From Thiomicrorhabdus indica (GTDB lineage: Bacteria; Pseudomonadota; Gammaproteobacteria; Thiomicrospirales; Thiomicrospiraceae): a DNA stretch of 64,000 nucleotides. The notes under the pieces are model-generated. The model made no database searches and was not told the DNA's origin. It worked only from the letters and a program-made list of their open reading frames with translations. The translations under genes and the position numbers were made by a program. Positions 52,858 to 60,786 of this stretch are shown piece after piece. Positions within the stretch are counted from its first letter, which is position 1, and each line of letters begins with the position of its first letter. The stretch covers positions 682,001 through 746,000 of the forward strand of contig NZ_CP033040.1 of assembly GCF_004293625.1 (NCBI RefSeq). The letters run 5' to 3'.

Positions 52858-53490
52858 ATGCAAGCAGATTTTTGGCATGAGATGTGGGAAAGCGGCGTGG
52901 TCGGTTTTCATCAGAAAGAGATTAATCAGTTTCTTCAAGATTTTTGGCCAAAGCTTGAATTGCAAGGCAACGAAGAAATTTTAGTTCCTCTTTGCGGTAA
53001 GTCGTTAGATATGCTTTGGCTTAAACAACAAGGGCATAAAGTACTCGGTGTGGAGTTGTCGCAAAAGGCTTTGGATGAATTTTTAGAAGAAAATAATTTG
53101 CCAGAACAGCCAACCAATCATCCGGCATTTTGTGGGTATGAGTTGCCGGAAATGCGTTTATTGTGTGGAGACTTTTTCCATTTGTCGGCTGAAGATTGTC
53201 AAGATGTGAAAGCAATCTATGACCGAGCTGCGATTGTGGCTTTGCCACCTAAAATGCGCAAGGATTATGCAGCGCACCTTCAAGAAATCCTACCGGCCGG
53301 TACAAAAATTTTAATGGTGATTATGGAGTATGATCAAAGCCAAATGGCTGGCCCGCCGTTTTCAGTCAAAGAGACTGAGATTGCAGCCTTATTTGCGGAT
53401 TATCAAATTGAGCATTTGACAGAAATTGAGTTCCAGCGCAAAGGATGTCCGGTGAATGAAAAAGTGTTGCTTTTATCGCCCAAAATTTAA
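52858..53490 (+). CDS. tpm: Thiopurine S-methyltransferase family protein
   Basis: 210-residue SAM-dependent methyltransferase of the bacterial TPMT type. FWHEMWESGVVGFHQKEINQFLQDFWP at the N-terminus is characteristic, then ILVPLCGKSLDMLWLKQQGHKVLGVELSQKALDEF (about 41-75, SAM motif I) and AIYDRAAIVALPPKMRKDYAAHL (about 121-143). In bacteria the family is associated with selenium and tellurium methylation; the native substrate is unknown. ATG 52858 follows TAGGAG. Palindrome copy at 53292 encodes PAG. Confidence 0.94.
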   Translation: MQADFWHEMWESGVVGFHQKEINQFLQDFWPKLELQGNEEILVPLCGKSLDMLWLKQQGHKVLGVELSQKALDEFLEENNLPEQPTNHPAFCGYELPEMRLLCGDFFHLSAEDCQDVKAIYDRAAIVALPPKMRKDYAAHLQEILPAGTKILMVIMEYDQSQMAGPPFSVKETEIAALFADYQIEHLTEIEFQRKGCPVNEKVLLLSPKI

Positions 53491-53502
53491 ATCAATAGGG
53501 CT

Positions 53503-56500
53503 TTAATTGCTGACGGTTTGGTTTCGGCCGCCTTGTTTGGCTTTGTAAAGACGCTCATCTACACGTTTGTAAAGCGATTCTTCGGTATCTCCAGATCGAG
53601 CCATACCGACACCGAGGCTGATTGTGAGTGACTGTTGGTTTTCGATTTTAATGTTGTCTTCCACATAGATGCGTATTTTCTCGGCAAAATGAATAGCAGA
53701 TTCTAGGTTGGTGTTACAGAGTAAAATAGCGAATTCTTCTCCCCCCATCCGGTAACAAAGATCGGTTTGGCGCATCATTTTTTGCAGAGAACTGCCCAGC
53801 TTAATTAAAACCTGATCACCGGCATAGTGACCAAATTGGTCATTAATAGATTTGAAACGGTCGATATCGAACATAACTAAGGCAAATGGTGTGTCATAAC
53901 GATTAAAGAGTGCGAACAGTTCTTGAACTTTCTCATAATACGCTTTTCGATTCTGTAACTGCGTTAATGGGTCGGTGATACTTTGATGATTGAGTTTCTG
54001 TATCAACTCATAGTACTCGCTGACATCTTGTGAAGTTAATAGCAGTTGTTTTCCATTCGGCATCAGTGAAATTGACGAGCGAACTCTGACCCAGTGACCA
54101 TCTTTATGGTGACAGAAGCGTTCAAAGTTTTCATAGTGACCGGTTTCTTTTACTTGTTTCTTTACCTCTAATAAGGTCTGATGAGCATCTTCTCTGGTCA
54201 AATCTGAGCAGCTAAGCGTTTTAAACTCCTCTTCAGTGTAACCAAGCATGCGCGAATATTGGGGGTTGGTGTAGGTAAATTTGGTGTCTAAATCCGTTAG
54301 AGCAATGCTTTCTAATGAGTTTTGCAGAATAGCTTCTAGCTCTTGTTTCTGTTCGGTAATTAAACGTTGGATGTGTTTTTGTTCACTGATGTCGCGTTGC
54401 GAGGCAAATAAGTAGGCTTTACCATCCATTTCAATTCGACTAGTCGAAAGTTGTACATCGATAATTTCGCCGTTTTTGCGTGTATGTTGCGTTTCAAAAA
54501 CACCAGGGTTACGAATGAAATTAGCAATGACTTCGGGTATTTTTGAGTTGGGCAAGAATTTATCCCAAAGAGAAATGTGTTGGTGTGCCAATTCTTTTTT
54601 GGTGTAGCCTAAATTTTCGGCAAAGGATTGATTAAATAAAACTAAATTGCCGTTTGCATCGACCAAGTGAATTCCATCAGAAATATTTTCTAAAAGGTAT
54701 TCAAACTTTTGACGTTCAGCTTTCAGGCTATTTTCATGGGCTTTTTGTTCTGATAAATCACGAGCTGAAGCATAGAAAAACGTTTGATTATCAATTTCAA
54801 TTGTTTTGACACTGACATGAACAGGAAAGGTCGAACCATCTTTACGCTTGAATTTGCTTTCAAATTGGTAGGTTTGATCTTTGGATGTGATTAATTTATC
54901 CATGCGAGGCTGGGTGGGTTGCAAATCCCAATCGCTAATTGTTAATTTCTCTAGTTCTTCTCTTGAATAACCAATCATCTTCACAAAAGCATCGCTGACA
55001 TTAACGATTTTGCCTTGATCGTCGACAACATGAAGTCCATCAGTCGCCGAATTAAGTAAAAGTTCATAGTGGTTTTTTTGACCGCGTAATTTAGTCGTCA
55101 AGGATTCTAGGCTTTGGTTTTGAGCAAGCAGTTTTTTGTGGATTTTATTGAGTTTCAAGTTTTGCAGCCATGCGATAAGGATAACTAAACTAAGCGGGAT
55201 AAAAATGCTTAGAAAGCCTTTCCAATCTAGCTGAGTAGAGTAGTCGACCTGAAAATGTTTGCGTTGCATAGTTTGCAGGGTTGCATTTGGAATGGTTTCA
55301 ATGGTCTTTTTTAGAATACTTTGTAGGATTGGCAAATCAGGGTGAACCGCCATGGCAATATTTTGTGTATAAGGAAGTTTCGCGCCAATGACAAGATTGA
55401 CATAACCTTGTTCTCGAATGGTGTGACCAATGACGGCTAAGTTATCGATATAGCCATCGGCTTGCCCTTCGGCAACTAATTTCAGTCCTTCAACAGGTGT
55501 GTTGACGAAAAACAATTCTGAGTCTGGATAGGCATTCGAAATATAATCGTGTGATGCGTAGGATTTAACGACAGCAATGCGTTTGTGGTTTAACTGATCT
55601 AGTCTTCGAATTTCATGACCTTTGCGAGTCGCTACTACGCCTGGAAGCGTTAAGTAACCATCCGTAAACAGAAACTTTTTTTCACGTTCGGTCGTAATAG
55701 TCATTGCTGAAAGCACATCGATTTTTCCGGCTGAAAATTCTTCGAGTGTTTCTGCCCAACTTTTTTCAGGGTCATACAAAAATTTTACGCCTAGGCGTTT
55801 TTCCAAATAGTGAATGAGTTCTCCCGAAACACCATCTAGTTTAGATTGCGAATTGACGAATTCAACAGGAAGCCAGTATGGGTCAATTCCTAGCTTGAGA
55901 ACTGGGTTGGCATCCAACCAACGCCTTTCTTGTAGGCTTAAATGCAAATCATGGCGATCATAGTTATAAAGCGCGTGTTCAATATTTGGGGTTTTTTCAA
56001 GAAGTCCTTGGTTGGCAAGAAGTTTTTGAATGTATTCAAATCGTCCAGCATCTAAGGTACCAATAGGCGTTTGCTCTGGGTCAATCATCTTTTCGATGGT
56101 ATGAGCTTCAAGTAACAGCTGGTTTAAAGTTTTACCGGCCGGTTGATAAGTGTCTAGAATCCATTGTGCAACTTCTTCTTTATGGTTTAAGGCATATTCC
56201 CAACCTTTAAGGACTGCTGTGCGCATCGCCTGAAGCCGTTTGGGATGGTTTTGTTTTTCGGAGAGCGTTGTAAATAACATGTCACCGTAAAGGTCTATGC
56301 CATACTGAGCGGGGTTAATAACGTGTGTCTCGATACTTTTAGACTGGTAGTAATAACCTTCATTGGTCAGGTAGCCTGCATAGGCATCGATATCGTCTCT
56401 TAGAATCAAATTGGGATTGTTTTTGGGTTTGATACGAACTAGTTCTGCTTGAATATTAAAATGATTAAGCAATGCTAGGATGGATATCCCATCGGTATCT

Positions 56501-56964
56501 TTTTGATAAAAACCAATGCGTTTGTTTTCTAAGTCTCGCGCCGTACGAATATTGGAATCTTTAAGAGTGAATAGTACTTGGGGAGAGTTCTGGAAAATGG
56601 GTGCAACGATATAGATCGGGCTTTGATTCGCAAGATATTGCAACAAAACCGTATCGGCAATTCCATATTCGGCTTCGCCATCTAATACTTGTTGAATGTT
56701 GTTTTTAAATAAATCACGTGGTTTTAGAGTGACATCGAGTCCCTGTTCAGTAAAAAAACCTTTGTACAGCGCGGCGTAGTAACCGGCAAATTGAAATTGA
56801 TGTTGCCATTTGAGCTGAATCGAGACTTTTTCTGTATGGGGTAATGAAGGGTTCGTTTGATCGTTTGCTTGGACGATTCCCGACAGACAGATGAAGAGAG
56901 AAATTAACGTTGTAGTGATAGTTCTGAAATAAGCGAGTTGGATATTGGACAAGGCTTTCAGCAA
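53503..56964 (-). CDS. Double-SBP PAS-GGDEF diguanylate cyclase
   Basis: 1153 residues. A signal helix (about 15-33), then an NMT1/THI5-like binding domain (about 45-310; IQLKWQHQFQFAGYYAALYKGFFTEQGLDVTLKP), then an SBP_bac_3 domain (about 350-580; LKLGIDPYWLPVEFVN, GELIHYLEKRLGVKF, LFTDGYLTLPGVVATRK). One membrane helix follows (about 603-621), then three PAS/PAC units (about 650-985) and GGDEF (about 990-1150) with the active RMGGEEFAILL. It should sense two periplasmic ligands and make cyclic-di-GMP. Start is TTG 56964, with GGTGA upstream; no ATG occurs before the signal helix. Palindrome copy at 56134 encodes PAG. Confidence 0.93.
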   Translation of the reverse strand: MLKALSNIQLAYFRTITTTLISLFICLSGIVQANDQTNPSLPHTEKVSIQLKWQHQFQFAGYYAALYKGFFTEQGLDVTLKPRDLFKNNIQQVLDGEAEYGIADTVLLQYLANQSPIYIVAPIFQNSPQVLFTLKDSNIRTARDLENKRIGFYQKDTDGISILALLNHFNIQAELVRIKPKNNPNLILRDDIDAYAGYLTNEGYYYQSKSIETHVINPAQYGIDLYGDMLFTTLSEKQNHPKRLQAMRTAVLKGWEYALNHKEEVAQWILDTYQPAGKTLNQLLLEAHTIEKMIDPEQTPIGTLDAGRFEYIQKLLANQGLLEKTPNIEHALYNYDRHDLHLSLQERRWLDANPVLKLGIDPYWLPVEFVNSQSKLDGVSGELIHYLEKRLGVKFLYDPEKSWAETLEEFSAGKIDVLSAMTITTEREKKFLFTDGYLTLPGVVATRKGHEIRRLDQLNHKRIAVVKSYASHDYISNAYPDSELFFVNTPVEGLKLVAEGQADGYIDNLAVIGHTIREQGYVNLVIGAKLPYTQNIAMAVHPDLPILQSILKKTIETIPNATLQTMQRKHFQVDYSTQLDWKGFLSIFIPLSLVILIAWLQNLKLNKIHKKLLAQNQSLESLTTKLRGQKNHYELLLNSATDGLHVVDDQGKIVNVSDAFVKMIGYSREELEKLTISDWDLQPTQPRMDKLITSKDQTYQFESKFKRKDGSTFPVHVSVKTIEIDNQTFFYASARDLSEQKAHENSLKAERQKFEYLLENISDGIHLVDANGNLVLFNQSFAENLGYTKKELAHQHISLWDKFLPNSKIPEVIANFIRNPGVFETQHTRKNGEIIDVQLSTSRIEMDGKAYLFASQRDISEQKHIQRLITEQKQELEAILQNSLESIALTDLDTKFTYTNPQYSRMLGYTEEEFKTLSCSDLTREDAHQTLLEVKKQVKETGHYENFERFCHHKDGHWVRVRSSISLMPNGKQLLLTSQDVSEYYELIQKLNHQSITDPLTQLQNRKAYYEKVQELFALFNRYDTPFALVMFDIDRFKSINDQFGHYAGDQVLIKLGSSLQKMMRQTDLCYRMGGEEFAILLCNTNLESAIHFAEKIRIYVEDNIKIENQQSLTISLGVGMARSGDTEESLYKRVDERLYKAKQGGRNQTVSN

Positions 56965-57152
56965 GATTCAATCACCAGATTTTGTAAACAAAAAATACAT
57001 TTTTAAGAGTAAGCGAATACTTAAGAAATTATATGCCAATAAATCTCGTAGGTGTATTTTTATTGATTGGTTCTTTGTTTAGAGTCTGGTTTTTTAACTG
57101 AGTGTAAGCTTTTCCTACTGTGCTCGACTTCTATAGTTCTGAACTCTTTCTG

Positions 57153-57812
57153 TCACGGCATAATTTCAGAGTATTTATGAAATGCTGGAAAACCTTGCGG
57201 ATCGATTTTACTGAGCTTTGGACTCACGTAGGTCGCGCACATGGGAATAGCAATTCCATATTGCTGAGCAGTTTGCAGGGCTTTGATATTGTCGTCAATT
57301 AGCATGGTTCTTGCAGGGTTGTAAGAGTGAATATGTTGAATCTCAGACCAAATGCGAATGTCTTCCTTAGGAATACCTATGTCATGTGCCGAGATCATAG
57401 TATCAAAGTAACGTCCGATAGCTGTCATTTCTAGTTTTAGAGCCAAACTATCTCGGTGAGCATTCGTCACCATGACGACATCTTTTCGATGGGCGCGTAA
57501 TGCCGCTAGGAATTCTAAAACTTCTGGATGGACTTTGATTTGGTGTTTAAACTCTTTTTTAAGTTCGGCAATATTGATGCCTAACTTTTCTGTCCAAAAG
57601 TCCAAGCAATACCAGTTTAGCGTGCCTGAATGGGAATTAATCTCTTTATGAATTTTGGCTTTTGCTGAACGAATTGAAATATGTTTTTTATAAGCGTAAG
57701 CCTCGGGAAGGGCTTCCATCCAAAAATGGTAATCAAAATGGAGGTCAAGCAAAGTACCATCCATATCAAGCAAAACCGTGTCGATTTGATTCCAGTCTAA
57801 CTGAGCGTCCAT
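57153..57812 (-). CDS. yrfG: GMP/IMP nucleotidase YrfG-type HAD phosphatase
   Basis: 219-residue HAD-superfamily hydrolase. DTVLLDMDGTLLDLHFDYHFW (about 11-31) is motif I with the nucleophile Asp, VMVTNAHRDSLALK (about 112-125) motif II and GIPKEDIRIW with MLIDDNIKALQTA (about 185-197) motif IV. HFDYHFWMEALPEAYA matches the YrfG cap region, and the family dephosphorylates purine nucleotides. ATG 57812 is preferred over the in-frame TTG 57818 because AAGG lies 7 bases upstream. Divergent from nudE. Confidence 0.9.
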   Translation of the reverse strand: MDAQLDWNQIDTVLLDMDGTLLDLHFDYHFWMEALPEAYAYKKHISIRSAKAKIHKEINSHSGTLNWYCLDFWTEKLGINIAELKKEFKHQIKVHPEVLEFLAALRAHRKDVVMVTNAHRDSLALKLEMTAIGRYFDTMISAHDIGIPKEDIRIWSEIQHIHSYNPARTMLIDDNIKALQTAQQYGIAIPMCATYVSPKLSKIDPQGFPAFHKYSEIMP

Positions 57813-57881
57813 TGGCAAGCCTTAATCCTTCGCGTATGATATTTTTTCAAAAGTGTGCTGAGTGTATCGAATTGAGGGGAT

Positions 57882-58430
57882 ATGAGTCAAAAATTACCGA
57901 GTATTTTGGCGGAAAAAATCGCGGCAAAGTCGAAAGTTTTTACCGTACAGGCGCAACACATTGAGTTTTCAAACGGAACATCAGTGCATTATGAGCGCTT
58001 ATTGGGTTCGGCGAATGGTGCGGTTTTGATTGTCCCCATCACAGAAAATGATGAATTTATGCTTATCCGTGAATACGGTGCAGGTGTTGGACGCTATGAG
58101 TTAGGGTTTCCAAAAGGCAAGATAGATCCTGGCGAAACTTGGAAAGAGGCAACGATTCGTGAAAGCCAAGAAGAAATTGGTTACCGGCCGGTAAACATTG
58201 AACTGTTAGAAAGTGTGAGTTTAGCCTCTGGGTACATGACTCACTTTACACATATTGTTTTGGCTAAAGGGTTAAGTCCTGCTTTCGCAGAAGGTGACGA
58301 ACCAGAGCCGCTGGAAGTGCTTACGTGGCCAATAGATGACTGGCAAAATCTGATTGTCGAACCGGAGTTTTCAGAAGGGCGAGCCTATGCCGCGATTTTA
58401 TTAGTTCTTAAACGTTTAGGAAAAATTTAA
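57882..58430 (+). CDS. nudE: ADP-sugar/dinucleotide Nudix hydrolase NudE
   Basis: 182 residues. The Nudix box GFPKGKIDPGETWKEATIRESQEEIGY (about 76-102) fits Gx5Ex7REUxEExGU with ..RESQEEIG. NudE of E. coli cleaves ADP-ribose, NADH and Ap3A. The gene overlaps cysQ by one base (stop/start shared), as in other Gammaproteobacteria (nudE-cysQ). GAGGGG upstream of ATG 57882. Palindrome copy at 58183 encodes RPV within the C-terminal side of the Nudix box. Confidence 0.95.
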   Translation: MSQKLPSILAEKIAAKSKVFTVQAQHIEFSNGTSVHYERLLGSANGAVLIVPITENDEFMLIREYGAGVGRYELGFPKGKIDPGETWKEATIRESQEEIGYRPVNIELLESVSLASGYMTHFTHIVLAKGLSPAFAEGDEPEPLEVLTWPIDDWQNLIVEPEFSEGRAYAAILLVLKRLGKI

Positions 58431-59314
58431 TGCAAGAATCTATTCCTCATTCTCAATTACAGCTTTGGCTACCACAGGTTGCCCAGATTGCTTTACAGGC
58501 CGGTCGTTTGATTTCGCAAATGTATCGAGAGAATCAGCAGCAAGCATTTCTAGATGTTGAAAAGAAAAAAGACGGCACACCTGTGACCGAGGCCGACCTG
58601 CAGGCTGACCGGTTAATTTCTCAGGCACTTAAGGTTTTGACGCCAAACATCCCTTTGGTGACCGAAGAAAGTGTCGCTAAGGTGCCTTATGAACAACGCC
58701 AAAACTGGTCAACGTTTTGGTTGGTTGATCCTATGGATGGCACCAAAGAGTTTATTGAAGGCACTGGTGAGTTCAGTGTGAATATTGCACTTGTGGTTAA
58801 TCACCGGCCGGTATTAGGCGTGGTGTATGGTCCAGAAGTGGGGCGCTTGTACTGTGCGATTGAAGGTGCGCAGTCCATTGCCACTGATGCCGATGTGTAT
58901 CAATTGGATATAGACAATTTGGATATGTTGCGGTTTTTGCAGGCAGCTGAAATGATTCAAACAGCACCACTGAACCCCAAACACCCAACTAAAGTGGCCG
59001 TTAGTCGCCGACACGGCGGGCGAACGGAATTGTTTATGTCGGAGTTAAATAAACCACAAACGGTCAAGATGGGGTCGGCTTTAAAGAGTTGTTTGGTAGC
59101 GGAGGGAAAAGCGCATGTGTATCCTCGTTTCGGTCCAACCTCTCTTTGGGATACCGCTGCGTCGCAAGTGATTGTACAGCAAGCAGGAGGCGCAATTATT
59201 AACGCCGCAGGACACGCTTTGGAATATGTGCAAACACCAAACCTACTCAACCCGTTCTTTCTGGTTATTTGCGACCCTCAAGCGCAATGGCCGAAAATCC
59301 CGGAAATTATGTAA
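58430..59314 (+). CDS. cysQ: 3'(2'),5'-bisphosphate nucleotidase CysQ
   Basis: Removes the 3'-phosphate of PAP, a by-product of sulfate assimilation. 294 residues of the inositol-monophosphatase family: DGTPVTEADLQADRLI (about 47-62), PLVTEES (about 77-83), FWLVDPMDGTKEFIEGTGEFSVNIALV (about 98-124; Mg-binding WxVDPxDGT) and the C-terminal SLWDTAASQVIVQQAGG (about 239-255). Translationally coupled with nudE. Palindrome copy at 58803 encodes RPV. Confidence 0.95.
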   Translation: MQESIPHSQLQLWLPQVAQIALQAGRLISQMYRENQQQAFLDVEKKKDGTPVTEADLQADRLISQALKVLTPNIPLVTEESVAKVPYEQRQNWSTFWLVDPMDGTKEFIEGTGEFSVNIALVVNHRPVLGVVYGPEVGRLYCAIEGAQSIATDADVYQLDIDNLDMLRFLQAAEMIQTAPLNPKHPTKVAVSRRHGGRTELFMSELNKPQTVKMGSALKSCLVAEGKAHVYPRFGPTSLWDTAASQVIVQQAGGAIINAAGHALEYVQTPNLLNPFFLVICDPQAQWPKIPEIM

Positions 59315-59364
59315 AATCAGAGGTTGTAGAGTTGTTTTTGGAAAAACAGGAGTTGAATTAGTTA

Positions 59365-60567
59365 TTATTTTGTGTGTGCTTGTGTTTTATAAAACTGCCT
59401 GAAACCAAGTTCAGAAAGAATTATCCTTTCAATTAACAACTCCCAATCTTGACTCAATTTAAACAACTTTGAATTATCCATGTCATCTCCATGGGCAATT
59501 TCATTTCGTAGATTAATTAACTCTTTGATTGGTTTTAAATCAGAAATTGGAATACCAAGTTTTTGAATCCCTTTTGCTTTTTCTGCATCTTTTTTTATTA
59601 AATTTTGATGTTTTAAAACTTTCTCTAGCAATGAGTTCCATAAAATAATATTTGTATTTACTGAGTACTCAAGGCCAGAAATATAAGCTAAGCAAAGTTC
59701 AGATTTATATTGAATATCATCAACAGTTGCGTTTCGAAGAATTACTTCAAAAGCTTCGGGGAAAACATAAGGCTCGACAAGAGGGAAATCGTTTTTGGCA
59801 GAATAGAGTACTTGGCGAGTATTAAAAATTTCATAATAGTTTTCATTGCTAATAAAATTGGCTTGGTGCCAATTTATTTTTTTCCGCTCTAAGAATGAAA
59901 CGACCGAAAATATGAATCGTGCGATAGGTTTTATTTGCCTATTGAAACCTAACACAGTATTCACTTTTTTTTTGGTGGTAAGCTCTAGGACAAATGTTTC
60001 ATCACTGTTAGTGTATTTATCTGTCCTAATCGACTCAATCCCCAAATTACTCAGAGTTTTGACTTCGATATCATGAGAATACAACCTCTTTAGTTCACCA
60101 TTGTAATGAGCCATTGTTGAAATATGAGAGTTTAGCAATTTACTAGGAGTGTAAAACAGTGTGAAAGCTTGTTCTTCTAGATACTGTTCGGGGTCAGTTT
60201 TTTGTTTAGATATAGCATGGGATGGCCAACGATATTTAAAAAATCCTTCTTCCCAGTTTTCTGCGTAAATTTTCACTCTGCTATGTGAAAATTGAAGCTT
60301 CTTGAACAAGTAGAAACCATAAGGGATGGGATCTTCAAGAGTTGTTCTGGGAATTGTTAAATTGATTGATTTATCATTTTGGGGGACTAGGTAATGTTCA
60401 AGCCTTTTATATTCAGCAAGTTCTCTGGCCAAAATAAAAACGTGCGGCTCCTCTTGCTCAAAGCTTTTTGGAAACCAAACTAAACAGCGAATAGTAAATT
60501 TCGGATTACCGTCTAGATAACCATTAAAATGCTTGTATTCTTCTATTGGTTTTTCAAGAAAATTCAC
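59365..60567 (-). CDS. HEPN-type protein, ApeA-like (putative defence)
   Basis: 400-residue protein with no close family I can name. The N-terminal about 250 residues are beta-rich and carry no catalytic motif. The C-terminal part (about 270-395) is helical and contains LINLRNEIAHGD, an R-x4-H motif (Arg354, His359) of HEPN ribonuclease domains. The layout, a long beta-rich front and a C-terminal HEPN, recalls ApeA-type abortive-infection proteins. The gene is AT-rich compared with neighbours, rich in Lys, Asn and Ile, and stands alone between cysQ and nrdA without a cotranscribed partner. The start codon is GTG 60567 and has no clear ribosome-binding site. Defence role is inference. Confidence 0.65.
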   Translation of the reverse strand: MNFLEKPIEEYKHFNGYLDGNPKFTIRCLVWFPKSFEQEEPHVFILARELAEYKRLEHYLVPQNDKSINLTIPRTTLEDPIPYGFYLFKKLQFSHSRVKIYAENWEEGFFKYRWPSHAISKQKTDPEQYLEEQAFTLFYTPSKLLNSHISTMAHYNGELKRLYSHDIEVKTLSNLGIESIRTDKYTNSDETFVLELTTKKKVNTVLGFNRQIKPIARFIFSVVSFLERKKINWHQANFISNENYYEIFNTRQVLYSAKNDFPLVEPYVFPEAFEVILRNATVDDIQYKSELCLAYISGLEYSVNTNIILWNSLLEKVLKHQNLIKKDAEKAKGIQKLGIPISDLKPIKELINLRNEIAHGDDMDNSKLFKLSQDWELLIERIILSELGFRQFYKTQAHTK

Positions 60568-60786
60568 TAAACATCTACTTTTTAAAATATTTCAGCTTTT
60601 GTAGCACTTCCGAAAATGCATTAATCAAAATATCTGATACTTAATTTTGCAATTGTTCTATTTTTGAGCATTCTTTATAGTTATGCACGAGTACATGGAG
60701 TTGAGGATTTCTGGAACATCGCCAAACGGCATTTATAGAAATTAATGGGCTGCTGCTACTTATCTAGAACAGCCTAATAGTCTTTC

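Larger units (their letters stand above)
5684..58812. repeat. Iterated palindrome ACCGGCCGGT, 26 exact copies
   Basis: Exact copies start at 5684, 7630, 9627, 11684, 12161, 19134, 19895, 21434, 22990, 25955, 26933, 31043, 32559, 33950, 35823, 36441, 40405, 46891, 47014, 47714, 50444, 51646, 53292, 56134, 58183 and 58803. One-mismatch copies lie at 7124, 12077, 15218 and 45192. The base before is most often T and the base after most often A, so the fuller unit is TACCGGCCGGTA. Twenty-one overlap genes, encoding Pro-Ala-Gly, Arg-Pro-Val or Thr-Gly-Arg according to frame and in proteins with no relation to each other. None lies in 1-5683 (cas genes) or after 58812. The list was made by eye and may miss a copy. 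Confidence 0.92.
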
